IMG/VR virus record: IMGVR_UViG_3300025161_000004
Location: 182,769-246,768 of that record
From: a virus
Length of the DNA: 64,000 nucleotides
Direction: 5' to 3' (one strand)
Part shown: positions 47,941 through 55,665 of the stretch, piece after piece
Layout of the letters: each line of letters begins with the position of its first letter
How positions within the stretch are numbered: position 1 is the stretch's first letter
Position numbers and translations under genes: made by a program
Notes under the pieces: generated by a model
Databases searched by the model: none
The model's input: only the letters and a program-made list of their open reading frames with translations
What the model was told of the DNA's origin: nothing

Positions 47941-47970
47941 TACGTATATATAAAAAAAAACAGCACAACA

Positions 47971-48324
47971 ATGAAAAGGTAGATATCTAAACTAATTACT
48001 ATAACCAGACAGGATTTACCTATTGGTTATCAAATTGCACAATGCTGCCATTCTGTTGCAGATTTTGCGTACTATCAACCAGAATTATTTAAATATTGGA
48101 GAGAAAATTCTAACTATAAAATATGTCTCTCTGTTAAAGACGAACAATCTCTAATCAAACTTCATAAAAAACTTATTGATAAAGGCGCACAAGTTGTCGC
48201 ATTTATTGAACCTGATTTACAAAATCAAATGACGGCAATTACCTTCTATGGTACTCCTGAGTATCAGAAAGTAACATCATATCTACCACTTGCAGGCAAA
48301 CAATTAAACCATAATATACTATGA
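47971..48324 (+). CDS. PTH2-type peptidyl-tRNA hydrolase with in-frame amber at codon 4
   Basis: Reading ATG AAA AGG TAG ATA TCT AAA and on, the frame stays open to TGA 48322 (117 codons including the amber). After the UAG the product is KLITITRQDLPIGYQIAQCC, HSVADFAYYQPELF..., VKDEQSLIKLHKKLIDKGAQ and TAITFYGTPEYQKV, the pattern of phage PTH2-like hydrolases that free tRNA from peptidyl-tRNA. The UAG lies in the short N-terminal extension only. With tRNA-CTA 170 bp upstream, suppressor-dependent synthesis is plausible; decay or a non-AUG start after the UAG are alternatives. Confidence 0.7.
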
Positions 48325-48578
48325 AATAGATAGTCGATTCAAATCAGAAAGAAGTGATTGTATTCCACTTTAACAAGAAACATTTGGAGGATCCAAATAT
48401 TCCTATGTGGACAATCAAACATAAAGGTAAAACCTATTATGTACATCACTTAACAAGCTATATTGGATTTTCGACAAAAGAAACTCCAGATAATGAGCAT
48501 ACTAAAGGTAGTTTAAAATTTAAAGGTAAATTAAAGATATATGAAAAAGATAATCAGATACTTGCAGAGATAAGCTAA
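48321..48578 (+). CDS. Small protein with in-frame amber at codon 3
   Basis: ATG 48321 overlaps the preceding stop (ATGA). The frame reads ATG AAA TAG ATA GTC GAT and continues to TAA, 85 codons with the amber. Product: VDSNQKEVIVFHFNKKHLED, PNIPMWTIKHKGKTYYVHHL, then a beta-rich end. A GTG at 48354 could start a shorter, amber-free form. The shape is that of a small phage beta-barrel protein; function unknown. The repeated 'ATG AAA ... TAG ATA' start in two coupled genes argues against chance. Confidence 0.6.
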
Positions 48579-48586
48579 TATCTAAA

Positions 48587-48659
48587 GCAGGGATAGCCAA
48601 GAGGTAAGGCATGACACAGCAAATGTCACATTCAGGTGGTTCGAGTCCCCTTCCCTGCT
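48587..48659 (+). tRNA. tRNA-Cys-like(GCA) lacking U33
   Basis: Acceptor GCAGGGA/TCCCTGC with U73; stem TGACA/TGTCA, loop CAGCAAA, so the anticodon is GCA but position 33 is A, against the near-universal U33. T-stem has one mismatch. May be decayed or functionally special. Confidence 0.65.
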
Positions 48660-48665
48660 CGATAA

Positions 48666-48736
48666 GTCGATGTGGCTGAGTGGTTAGGCATAGGATCGCA
48701 AGTCCTATTAGATTGGTTCGATTCCAGTCATCGACT
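48666..48736 (+). tRNA. tRNA-Cys-like(GCA) with C33
   Basis: Acceptor GTCGATG/CATCGAC with U73; stem TAGGA/TCCTA, loop TCGCAAG: anticodon GCA, position 33 is C. T-arm ATTGG TTCGATT CCAGT. The second adjacent Cys-type tRNA without U33. Confidence 0.65.
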
Positions 48737-48880
48737 CTTTAATTAATAAAGGTATGAATTACAAGTAGGTAACAGCAAGACCACCATAATTGGTGTATTA
48801 TATCATCTTATATATGTTGTATGTAGCTCTGATGATATGAAACATGATCAATAATAAATTTAAGTTAAAAAAAAACAATT

Positions 48881-49321
48881 ATGGAAACAAAAAAAATTAA
48901 TCACATTCACGTTAGTGAATTAAATGCTGGATTAGTATATCTAACAATCGAGAACATCGAAAAATTCGCAAATAGAAATCTATATCAACTTAAAGATTGG
49001 AATAATGTAACAAACATTATCCCTACACAAATCAACACTGGTATTATAAACTTGAGCAAGAAAAAGAAGAAGAAATTGGCATCAATAATAAAAAGTATTG
49101 AAGTATCACCCACATTAAAGAAGGTGAATATCTTTCTTCATTTCTTGGTAAAGAATGTGCTTGGTTCTGATTTAACTGCTAAGGTTGTTTTAAGTGAAAA
49201 AGAAATTGCTATTCAAAAGAAAAGAGCAGAATATAAAGCATTACTTGAAAAATTGAAGCAAGTATATTCTGAATATAAGGCTGAGAAGGGTAATTTTTAT
49301 AAATTGAGATTGGGTGGATAA
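48881..49321 (+). CDS. Hypothetical basic helical protein
   Basis: 146 residues. METKKINHIHVSELNAGLVY, then IINLSKKKKKKLASIIKSIE and a C-terminal coiled coil (EKEIAIQKKRAEYKALLEKL). Highly basic; could bind nucleic acid. No recognised family. It follows the odd Cys tRNAs. Confidence 0.5.
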   Translation: METKKINHIHVSELNAGLVYLTIENIEKFANRNLYQLKDWNNVTNIIPTQINTGIINLSKKKKKKLASIIKSIEVSPTLKKVNIFLHFLVKNVLGSDLTAKVVLSEKEIAIQKKRAEYKALLEKLKQVYSEYKAEKGNFYKLRLGG

Positions 49322-49477
49322 TTAAACTTACGAGGATAAAAAATTTATAAAATACCACAAAAAAGTTGATCCTTCTGGTAAGTTTGTGTAATGAATAAAT
49401 GATGTTGGATTTTGTCCTGAGACAGGAAAGAGGGTGGAGAATTAGTTAATACTAAAATAGTATAAATCTTAATTATG

Positions 49478-49507
49478 AAAAGGTTAATAGAAATATTAAC
49501 CTTTTTT
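49478..49507 (+). terminator. Intrinsic terminator
   Basis: AAAAGGTTAAT / ATTAACCTTTT stem followed by T's. Confidence 0.7.
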
Positions 49508-49514
49508 GTTTTAC

Positions 49515-49545
49515 TTGACACATTTGTTATTATTGGTTAAATTTG
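49515..49545 (+). promoter_or_regulatory. Host-type promoter
   Basis: TTGAC from 49515 and TAAATTTG at 49538-49545 with a 20-nt spacer; ATG 49564 follows. Confidence 0.75.
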
Positions 49546-49563
49546 TTAAAAAAATATTTGTTT

Positions 49564-49848
49564 ATGGACAAAAACGATAAACCATTAGACAATCCAGAAT
49601 TTTTAGTGGAAAATGAACCACATAAAAATGAGTTAACTAAAGAAGAAAAAGATGGTCGTATTAATGACGATAAATTAACTGAGAAAGATAGTCAAAATTT
49701 ATATGAGTCACTTGAAAAGCATGCAGAAATACTGCCACGTTATTATTTGAGTAAACCGATAAGAAATATTTCATTTAAAGAAAGAAAAATTAAAAAGAAG
49801 AAAAGAAGAATGACAAACGCATCCCGTAAAAAAAATAGAAAAAGATAA
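49564..49848 (+). CDS. Acidic-basic hypothetical protein
   Basis: 94 residues from ATG 49564 (promoter inside the longer frame). Acidic N-terminal half (NDKPLDNPEFLVENEPHKNE) and strongly basic tail (FKERKIKKKKRRMTNASRKK), as in small nucleic-acid-binding or ribosome-associated proteins. First gene of an early operon that runs to about 52.8 kb. Confidence 0.5.
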   Translation: MDKNDKPLDNPEFLVENEPHKNELTKEEKDGRINDDKLTEKDSQNLYESLEKHAEILPRYYLSKPIRNISFKERKIKKKKRRMTNASRKKNRKR

Positions 49849-49853
49849 ATTAT

Positions 49854-50216
49854 ATGGGAAAAGAGGAAGCAATAAAAGAATTTTATTGGGAAAGAATTAG
49901 AGGATTTATATCCGAAAATGATATTGATGCTCGTTGGATTCTTCGTAAATATACAGACAATAAAGCTCATGGTTCATTACGTATTGTAAGTCATCCAGAT
50001 TTGAAACCTGGGTATTTACGTGCATTCTGGACTGTTGTTACTAAGCGTAGTCCTAAAACACAACAAGAAATTCTTGAAACAATTGAAAAATATAAAATGG
50101 ATATAAAAGAACTTGAGTTGTATTCTGTTGATGAAAATATCGAAACAACTTCAAGAATAATAGAAGAACCGCTAAAAAAAATTGAAGAATTATTTGGAGT
50201 AAAAATTTTTGAATGA
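49854..50216 (+). CDS. Hypothetical protein, 120 aa
   Basis: GKEEAIKEFYWERIRGFISE, DIDARWILRKYTDNKAHGSL and GYLRAFWTVVTKRSPKTQQE; an acidic helical C-terminus. Its stop overlaps the next start (GAATGA). Family not recognised. Confidence 0.5.
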   Translation: MGKEEAIKEFYWERIRGFISENDIDARWILRKYTDNKAHGSLRIVSHPDLKPGYLRAFWTVVTKRSPKTQQEILETIEKYKMDIKELELYSVDENIETTSRIIEEPLKKIEELFGVKIFE

Positions 50217-50479
50217 AAATGGAAGAGAAAAATTTAACACAAGAAGAATACGATTATATTAGACCTCAACATTATAAAGAGAAAGATGGTCGTGAAACTT
50301 GGGAAGTAATGGTTGAATTATTTGGTGCTGAAAGAGTGGCAGATTGGTGCGAATTAACTGCATACAAATACAAAGCACGCATGGGTAAGAAGCCTAATGA
50401 AAGTATTGAACGTGAACAAGCTAAAATTGAATGGTATGAAAATAAAGCAAGAGAAATTAGAGAATCACTTAAAAAGTAA
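50213..50479 (+). CDS. DUF3310-like protein
   Basis: 88 residues: EEYDYIRPQHYKEKDGRETW, then MVELFGAERVADWCELTAYK and YKARMGKKPNESIEREQAKI-EWYENKA. The 'P-x-H-Y ... E-x-x-x-L-F-G ... A-x-C-x-x-x-A-x-K-Y-x-x-R-x-G-K-K' pattern is DUF3310 (phage nucleotide-kinase-like). Role in nucleotide metabolism suspected. Confidence 0.7.
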   Translation: MKMEEKNLTQEEYDYIRPQHYKEKDGRETWEVMVELFGAERVADWCELTAYKYKARMGKKPNESIEREQAKIEWYENKAREIRESLKK

Positions 50480-50513
50480 TATTTCTGATATTGTGACTAA
50501 AACAATTGATGTT

Positions 50514-51353
50514 ATGAACAGTCAATCAGAAAATGAGGATACTAAAGCTCTTAGATATAATAAAGGGAAGAACCGTCATGACTTACTTCATCCTCAAGCA
50601 ATAGAAGATTTAGTTAAAGTTCTTACGATTGGTGCTAATAAATATGCAGATCGTAATTGGGAAATGGGTATGTCGTGGTCATCCGTGCTTGCCTCACTTA
50701 AAAGACATTTAAATGAATTTGAAAAATCAAAAGATTATGATGCGGAAAGTGGGCTACTTCATATTGCACATGTTGCGGCTAATGCGCATTTTTTAAATGC
50801 ATACTATTATCTCTATCCACAAGGTGATGATAGACCTAAAAGATGGCTTGAATTACCAAGAATAGGTTTGGATATTGACGAAGTATTAGCTGATTGGTTA
50901 AATCCTTGGAGAGAGAAATTTAACATAACTAACGTTCCAAATTCATGGTATTTCGACAGAGAAATACGTCATAGATTTGAAGCACTTAGAGATCGAAATG
51001 AACTTGATGATTTTTATTTGAGTCTTAAACCATTGATAGACGCTAAAGATTTACCTTTTGAACCACATTGCTACATTACGTCAAGACCAATAGCCACTGA
51101 AACAACCATCAAATGGTTAGATCATCATGGCTTTCCTGCAAGACCAGTATTTACTGTTAACGTTGGAGAATCTAAAGTAGATGTTGCAAAGAAAGCTGGT
51201 GTGGAAATATTTATTGATGATTCATTTGATAACTTCAGGGATTTCAATAAAAATAAAATCTTTTGCTATCTATATGATAAACCACATAATAGAAGATACG
51301 ATGTTGGACATATGAGAATAAAATCGTTACATGATTTACCAATATTGAAATGA
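50514..51353 (+). CDS. Fusion of DUF5664 (dATP/dGTP diphosphohydrolase N-terminal type) and 5'(3')-nucleotidase-like HAD
   Basis: 279 residues from ATG 50514 (GTG 50493 also possible). N-terminal 110 residues: RYNKGKNRHDLLHPQAIEDL, GANKYADRNWEMGMSWSSVL and LLHIAHVAANAHFLNAYYYL, the NTP-PPase-like helical fold of DUF5664. From about 125: IGLDIDEVLADWLNPWREKF (HAD motif I, DxDEV), CYITSRPIATETTIKWLDHH (motif II) and VEIFIDDSFDNFRDF (motif IV). Two linked steps, NTP to NMP and NMP to nucleoside, in one chain. Similar domains appear in 2-aminoadenine phages, but purZ is not visible here. Confidence 0.75.
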   Translation: MNSQSENEDTKALRYNKGKNRHDLLHPQAIEDLVKVLTIGANKYADRNWEMGMSWSSVLASLKRHLNEFEKSKDYDAESGLLHIAHVAANAHFLNAYYYLYPQGDDRPKRWLELPRIGLDIDEVLADWLNPWREKFNITNVPNSWYFDREIRHRFEALRDRNELDDFYLSLKPLIDAKDLPFEPHCYITSRPIATETTIKWLDHHGFPARPVFTVNVGESKVDVAKKAGVEIFIDDSFDNFRDFNKNKIFCYLYDKPHNRRYDVGHMRIKSLHDLPILK

Positions 51354-51410
51354 ACTAAAAATTAATTGAATAATGAAACATTAATACAAAGATTAAAAAA
51401 AAATATAATT

Positions 51411-51752
51411 ATGGAAGACCAAATTTTAACAAAATTAAATGAAATTAATTCTCAGTTACAAGCATTGAGACAAGAAATTGAATCATTGAAGCTATCAATA
51501 TTGTATATTAAACAAGCACCCTTACCTCAAGACCCTAATGCTTGTATTGATGGATTTGGTCATGATTATCCAAGTCCTTGGTTTGGTACTATACCACCTA
51601 GGTGTAAAAAATGTGGTAAAGAATCAACTTATACAATTATTTCATATAGAAAAAGTGGAACTGGTGATGCTCCAGATTTTAATCTATTTGGTGGTAATAT
51701 GATGTATACAAATATTAATACTACACAATATGTTATTGATAATGGAAAATGA
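51411..51752 (+). CDS. Coiled-coil plus zinc-binding hypothetical protein
   Basis: 113 residues from ATG 51411. MEDQILTKLNEINSQLQALR starts a coiled coil of about 35 residues; then GFGHDYPSPWFGTIPPRCKK-CGK, a probable zinc pair, and a Gly/Asn-rich tail. Unknown function. Confidence 0.5.
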   Translation: MEDQILTKLNEINSQLQALRQEIESLKLSILYIKQAPLPQDPNACIDGFGHDYPSPWFGTIPPRCKKCGKESTYTIISYRKSGTGDAPDFNLFGGNMMYTNINTTQYVIDNGK

Positions 51753-51769
51753 TTTAATAGCAAGAAGTT

Positions 51770-52771
51770 ATGGGAGGTAATGCATTAAAATCTGTATCCA
51801 CCAGAAGATATCAAAAAGATGAATATGAAGAAATAAAAAACGAAGTCTTATATAAATTAAATAAAAAAAATATAATCTGTCAATCGACAATCTCATATAA
51901 ATCTAAAGATTCCTTTGGCGATCTTGACATTCTTGTTCTAAAAAGGATGGATATGGATGAATTTATACCCATAGCAAGGGATATATTTCAACCCAAAGAA
52001 GAGTATCGTAACGGTAATTGTTTTACAATCAATTACAAAGAACTTCAAGTAGATTTTATTTTGATTAAACCAGAGGAATGGGATACCTCTATTGTATATT
52101 ACTCATATAATGAACTAAGTAATTTCATGGGTAGGATTGCACGTAAACTTGGATTCAGATATGGTAATTATGGATTAGCGTATACATTTCCAGAAGGTGA
52201 ACGTGTTATTGTGAGCAGAAATGTAAAAAAAATATTTACTTTCCTTGGTTTTAATCATGATAGATATCTACAGGGATTTAATACACTTGAGGATATTTTT
52301 AATTATGTTATAGATTCAGAATACTACAATAAAGAATTATTTCTCTTCAAAAATCTAAACCATCCTACTAGAGCTAGAAATATGAAAAGAAAATCATATA
52401 TACAATTTGTAGAGTATATACAAACTAAAAAAATTACTAAGGAGGATTATTCGTTTAATAATAAAGAATTTTATTTAACAATGGCATTCAATTTCTTTGA
52501 TGAGGAAGCCTTTAAGGTTAGATATGATGAAATTGTAAGCATTAAAAATCTAAAAATGAAAGCCAAAGAATTCTTCAATGGTAATTTAATAAGTCTTTAT
52601 TATCCAAATGTAGATCATAAAGAATACAGTTTTTTAATTTCAAATTATAGAAGAGCTATTGAGAAGATAATTAATTCTGATGATGAACTATGTTTTGAAA
52701 AGTATCTTATCAATATTGGCGATCCAGAACTCATTATGAATGAGTTTGGGTATATTAATAATCTGAATTAA
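51770..52771 (+). CDS. Nucleotidyltransferase-fold protein
   Basis: 333 residues. Residues 37-60 contain KSKDSFGDLDILVLKRM, a Pol-beta-type G-D-L-D-I active site with a further acidic residue later (LQVDFILIKPEEW). The middle KLGFRYGNYGLAYTFPEGER and the helical C-terminal half (AKEFFNGNLISLYYPNVDH) resemble a family of phage nucleotidyltransferases. Substrate (tRNA CCA-adding, protein or small molecule) cannot be decided; since the phage tRNAs lack CCA, a tRNA-directed role is worth testing. Confidence 0.65.
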   Translation: MGGNALKSVSTRRYQKDEYEEIKNEVLYKLNKKNIICQSTISYKSKDSFGDLDILVLKRMDMDEFIPIARDIFQPKEEYRNGNCFTINYKELQVDFILIKPEEWDTSIVYYSYNELSNFMGRIARKLGFRYGNYGLAYTFPEGERVIVSRNVKKIFTFLGFNHDRYLQGFNTLEDIFNYVIDSEYYNKELFLFKNLNHPTRARNMKRKSYIQFVEYIQTKKITKEDYSFNNKEFYLTMAFNFFDEEAFKVRYDEIVSIKNLKMKAKEFFNGNLISLYYPNVDHKEYSFLISNYRRAIEKIINSDDELCFEKYLINIGDPELIMNEFGYINNLN

Positions 52772-52919
52772 AGACACAAAAAAATAGAAAATGAGTTTAA
52801 GTAAAATTTTAATGAAAAAAATCCTTTAATAAAAGGGTTATACTCAACATGGATTTAACTATGCACTAATAACTAAAATCATGTCATTTTCGTATATTAT
52901 ATGAAATTAAGGAATAGAT

Positions 52920-53294
52920 ATGATAACTAAATTAATGTATTATTTTGCGATATTTGGGAAGATAGTTGTTTTTTTATTTATTTTGATGGTTATGCTAACT
53001 GCAATAATTAATCATGGTAAACCTAAGATTTCGGTACATGATAAGTTATTTGCAAGCATAATACTGCATTTGATATTAATAACATTCTATGCGATAAATG
53101 GAATATTAAATAATTTAACAATAGGTCTTATATGTGTTGCATTATTTCATCTCGTTGATATTGTTGAGACAATCCGTAAAAATGGATATGTCGAATTTAC
53201 AATATTCAATGCATATAAATCAGTACCTACTATGATATTTTATTTTATGTCATTATATTTGACTAATTTTTGGAGTCCAGTGCTCGTTTTTTAG
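52920..53294 (+). CDS. Membrane protein with three or four helices
   Basis: 124 residues: YYFAIFGKIVVFLFILMVML, LFASIILHLILITFYAINGI, LTIGLICVALFHLVDIVETI and TMIFYFMSLYLTNFWSPV. No signature of a transporter family. Could be involved in envelope remodelling; unknown. Confidence 0.6.
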   Translation: MITKLMYYFAIFGKIVVFLFILMVMLTAIINHGKPKISVHDKLFASIILHLILITFYAINGILNNLTIGLICVALFHLVDIVETIRKNGYVEFTIFNAYKSVPTMIFYFMSLYLTNFWSPVLVF

Positions 53295-53314
53295 TGTAAT
53301 ATAACTAATCTATG

Positions 53315-53350
53315 AAACGGCACTTAATTTAAAAAGTGCCGTTTTTTTTT
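53315..53350 (+). terminator. Intrinsic terminator
   Basis: AAACGGCACTT / AAGTGCCGTTT stem followed by a long T run, closing the 49.5-53.3 kb operon. Confidence 0.85.
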
Positions 53351-53362
53351 ACTTCGTAAACT

Positions 53363-54223
53363 ATGCCACAGATATTAAGGAAAGGTAGTAAAAATTTGGG
53401 TATAGAAAACTGGAAGGTATATCATCCGAACGGTAAACATATGTTTACTTGTAGTGAAAGAAAAGCTGAATGGTATCTTAAAAGAAATCTTGCAGAAATT
53501 ATTGGTGAAAAGGAGATACAATTAACATTCATACCGAAAGGATATGGTTTCAGTGCTGATGAGACATTTGGTCTTTCAGGTAGAAATATTATATGTGTGG
53601 TGACAGGTAGCAAAGATGACCTTCAAAGACATCATATAGTACCGTATTGTTATAGAAAGCATTTTAAAGAAGAATATAAAAGTAAAAATCATCATGATGT
53701 GGTTTTGGTTACTTATTCTGTTCACCAGTACTATGAAACATTGGCAACTAAATTTAAAGATGAATTAGCGATTAAATATGGGGTCAGAAATCTTAATGAA
53801 GCAAACAGTATGTTCACTAAAGAAATGTCTGAATTTGCTAAAGAAAAAGTCAAATCATTAAGCGGACTACATTCAATATTCAAAGCATATGGTAAATTAC
53901 CTCAAGACAAGATAAATCAAATATTAAAGTTAGTTGCAAATACATCAGGAATGGACTTGGAGTATATAAAAAAACTTAACTATATTCAACTTTACAAGTT
54001 ATATCAAATCCTCAAAGATAGGTATAATGAGGAATTTAAAAATTTTAAAGCAAAAAAATCACTTGAATACGATCATGGATATCAAATAGTGAAACAACTA
54101 GATACTCATGAGAAAATTGAGGATTTTATAAAGATGTGGAGAAAACACTTTATTGAAACTATGAATCCACTTTATATGCCAGAAGGTTGGTCTATTGATT
54201 TTAGATGTAGAGTGGAATTATGA
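53363..54223 (+). CDS. HNH-like nuclease domain protein
   Basis: 286 residues. N-terminal beta-rich part (NWKVYHPNGKHMFTCSERKA) followed by ICVVTGSKDDLQRHHIVPYC-YRKHF (CxxTG...LQRHHIVP, about 78-102) and HHDVVLVTYSVHQYYE, an HNH layout also found at the end of EXD2-type exonucleases and in phages. The C-terminal 120 residues are helical. Endonuclease activity is likely; target unknown. Confidence 0.7.
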   Translation: MPQILRKGSKNLGIENWKVYHPNGKHMFTCSERKAEWYLKRNLAEIIGEKEIQLTFIPKGYGFSADETFGLSGRNIICVVTGSKDDLQRHHIVPYCYRKHFKEEYKSKNHHDVVLVTYSVHQYYETLATKFKDELAIKYGVRNLNEANSMFTKEMSEFAKEKVKSLSGLHSIFKAYGKLPQDKINQILKLVANTSGMDLEYIKKLNYIQLYKLYQILKDRYNEEFKNFKAKKSLEYDHGYQIVKQLDTHEKIEDFIKMWRKHFIETMNPLYMPEGWSIDFRCRVEL

Positions 54224-54233
54224 TATAATTGAC

Positions 54234-54264
54234 TTGACATCATAATTCTTGCTTAATATATTTG
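54234..54264 (+). promoter_or_regulatory. Host-type promoter
   Basis: TTGAC from 54234 and TATATTTG at 54257-54264 with a 20-nt spacer, 22 nt before ATG 54287. Confidence 0.78.
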
Positions 54265-54286
54265 TATATTATTATTCATTACTGGT

Positions 54287-54718
54287 ATGAAACTATATCA
54301 AGCTCTTAAAGAAAAAAATAAAATCATTAATAAAATTAATGAATTAACCATTATAATTCAAAATAAAAATTCGACTCTTAAAACTAACCCTTCAAATTTT
54401 AATCTACATGAGATATTGGCTGAGTTAGATTCTCAAAGAGAGTTGCTTGTGTCATTAAAGACCCGTATCTACAAAACCAATATGCCTATTCAGCATAAAA
54501 TTTTTAAACTTGCAGAATTAAAAGCGGAAATTAAATTTTGGTCATCTTTGAATACTAAAGAAGGTGTTGAATTTGAACGTTTTTCAAAAGAAAAATTTGA
54601 ATATACTGCTCATTTCAACGATGTTTTTGTTCGTAATAAAAAAGAAGAACTTCAAAAGGAAATAGAAAAAATACAAGAAGAACTTGATTATTTTAATCAC
54701 GTTACCGATCTAATCTAA
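54287..54718 (+). CDS. Coiled-coil protein
   Basis: 143 residues, almost entirely heptad-rich: QALKEKNKIINKINELTIII, ELDSQRELLVSLKTRIYKT and EEIQKEIEKIQEELDYFNHV. This is the DIP1984-type septicolysin-like coiled coil seen in phages (ALKEKN...INEL). Function unknown. Confidence 0.6.
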   Translation: MKLYQALKEKNKIINKINELTIIIQNKNSTLKTNPSNFNLHEILAELDSQRELLVSLKTRIYKTNMPIQHKIFKLAELKAEIKFWSSLNTKEGVEFERFSKEKFEYTAHFNDVFVRNKKEELQKEIEKIQEELDYFNHVTDLI

Positions 54719-54933
54719 AGGTATAATTGGGTATGATGTGATAATTAGTAATTTTAAGTCGATTTCAAACACACATATATAACTATACTAAATTGATAGC
54801 CGTAGTTGGTATTAAGGTCAAAATGTAAATTTTAAGTATTCAAGATTTAAAAATAAAACTTCAAAACGCAACTATTGGAATCAGATTATTAAAATGAACG
54901 TTATCCATCAACCCAATTTAATCATGAATTTTT

Positions 54934-55662
54934 ATGGGAAAAAATGATAGTCTTAGTGACAGGATGAAGCGTTATGAGGATACGTCACGCATATTCCTTT
55001 TAAGAAGGATGTATACCATAATACGTATTGATGGTAAGGCATTTCACACATACACTAAAGAATTAAAGAAACCGTTCGACCATGACTTAATTTATGATCT
55101 GGACGAAACAGCAAAATTCCTTTGTAGAAATATTCAGGGTTGTAAATTGGCGTATATGCAATCGGATGAAATTTCATTGGTTCTCACTGATTTTGATGAA
55201 TTAAATACTTCTGCTTGGTTTGATAATAACATTCAAAAAATTGTATCAGTGTCTGCAAGTATGGCTACATCAAAATTTAATCAAATGAGAGTGCTGAGAA
55301 ATAAAGAATTTTTAAATAAACTAGCATTTTTCGATGCAAGAGCATTTCAAGTCCCAACTAAAACTGAGGTAATTAATTATTTGATTTGGAGACAAAATGA
55401 TGCGATAAGAAATAGTGTACTATCAGTAGCACAATCATTTTACTCACATGAAGAGTTACAAGGTAAAAACATAAATCAGATGTTAAATATGATTTCCAAG
55501 ATAGGTCTTAACTGGGATAATTTACCATCTGGATTGAAAAGAGGTAGATTAATCTATAAAAGACAAGAGAATAAACGTAGTTTTTGGGATTTATTGTCAG
55601 TTACTCCATCACTAAAAGAGGATAAAGAACTAGTTAATAAAATATTACCAAATAATTTTTGA
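54934..55662 (+). CDS. Thg1-like tRNA-His guanylyltransferase
   Basis: 242 residues. RMKRYEDTSRIFLLRRMYTI, IIRIDGKAFHTYTKEL (R-x-D-G-x-x-F, about 29-44; the metal-binding Asp) and YMQSDEISLVLTDFD (about 75-89; second catalytic Asp) are the Thg1 signatures, with FFDARAFQVPTKTEVINYLIWRQ following as in Thg1-like proteins. These enzymes add nucleotides in the 3'-5' direction to repair 5'-truncated tRNAs or add G-1 to tRNA-His. Several phage tRNAs here have mismatched or wobble first acceptor pairs, and tRNA-His is encoded with G-1. Confidence 0.9.
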   Translation: MGKNDSLSDRMKRYEDTSRIFLLRRMYTIIRIDGKAFHTYTKELKKPFDHDLIYDLDETAKFLCRNIQGCKLAYMQSDEISLVLTDFDELNTSAWFDNNIQKIVSVSASMATSKFNQMRVLRNKEFLNKLAFFDARAFQVPTKTEVINYLIWRQNDAIRNSVLSVAQSFYSHEELQGKNINQMLNMISKIGLNWDNLPSGLKRGRLIYKRQENKRSFWDLLSVTPSLKEDKELVNKILPNNF

Positions 55663-55665
55663 TCT

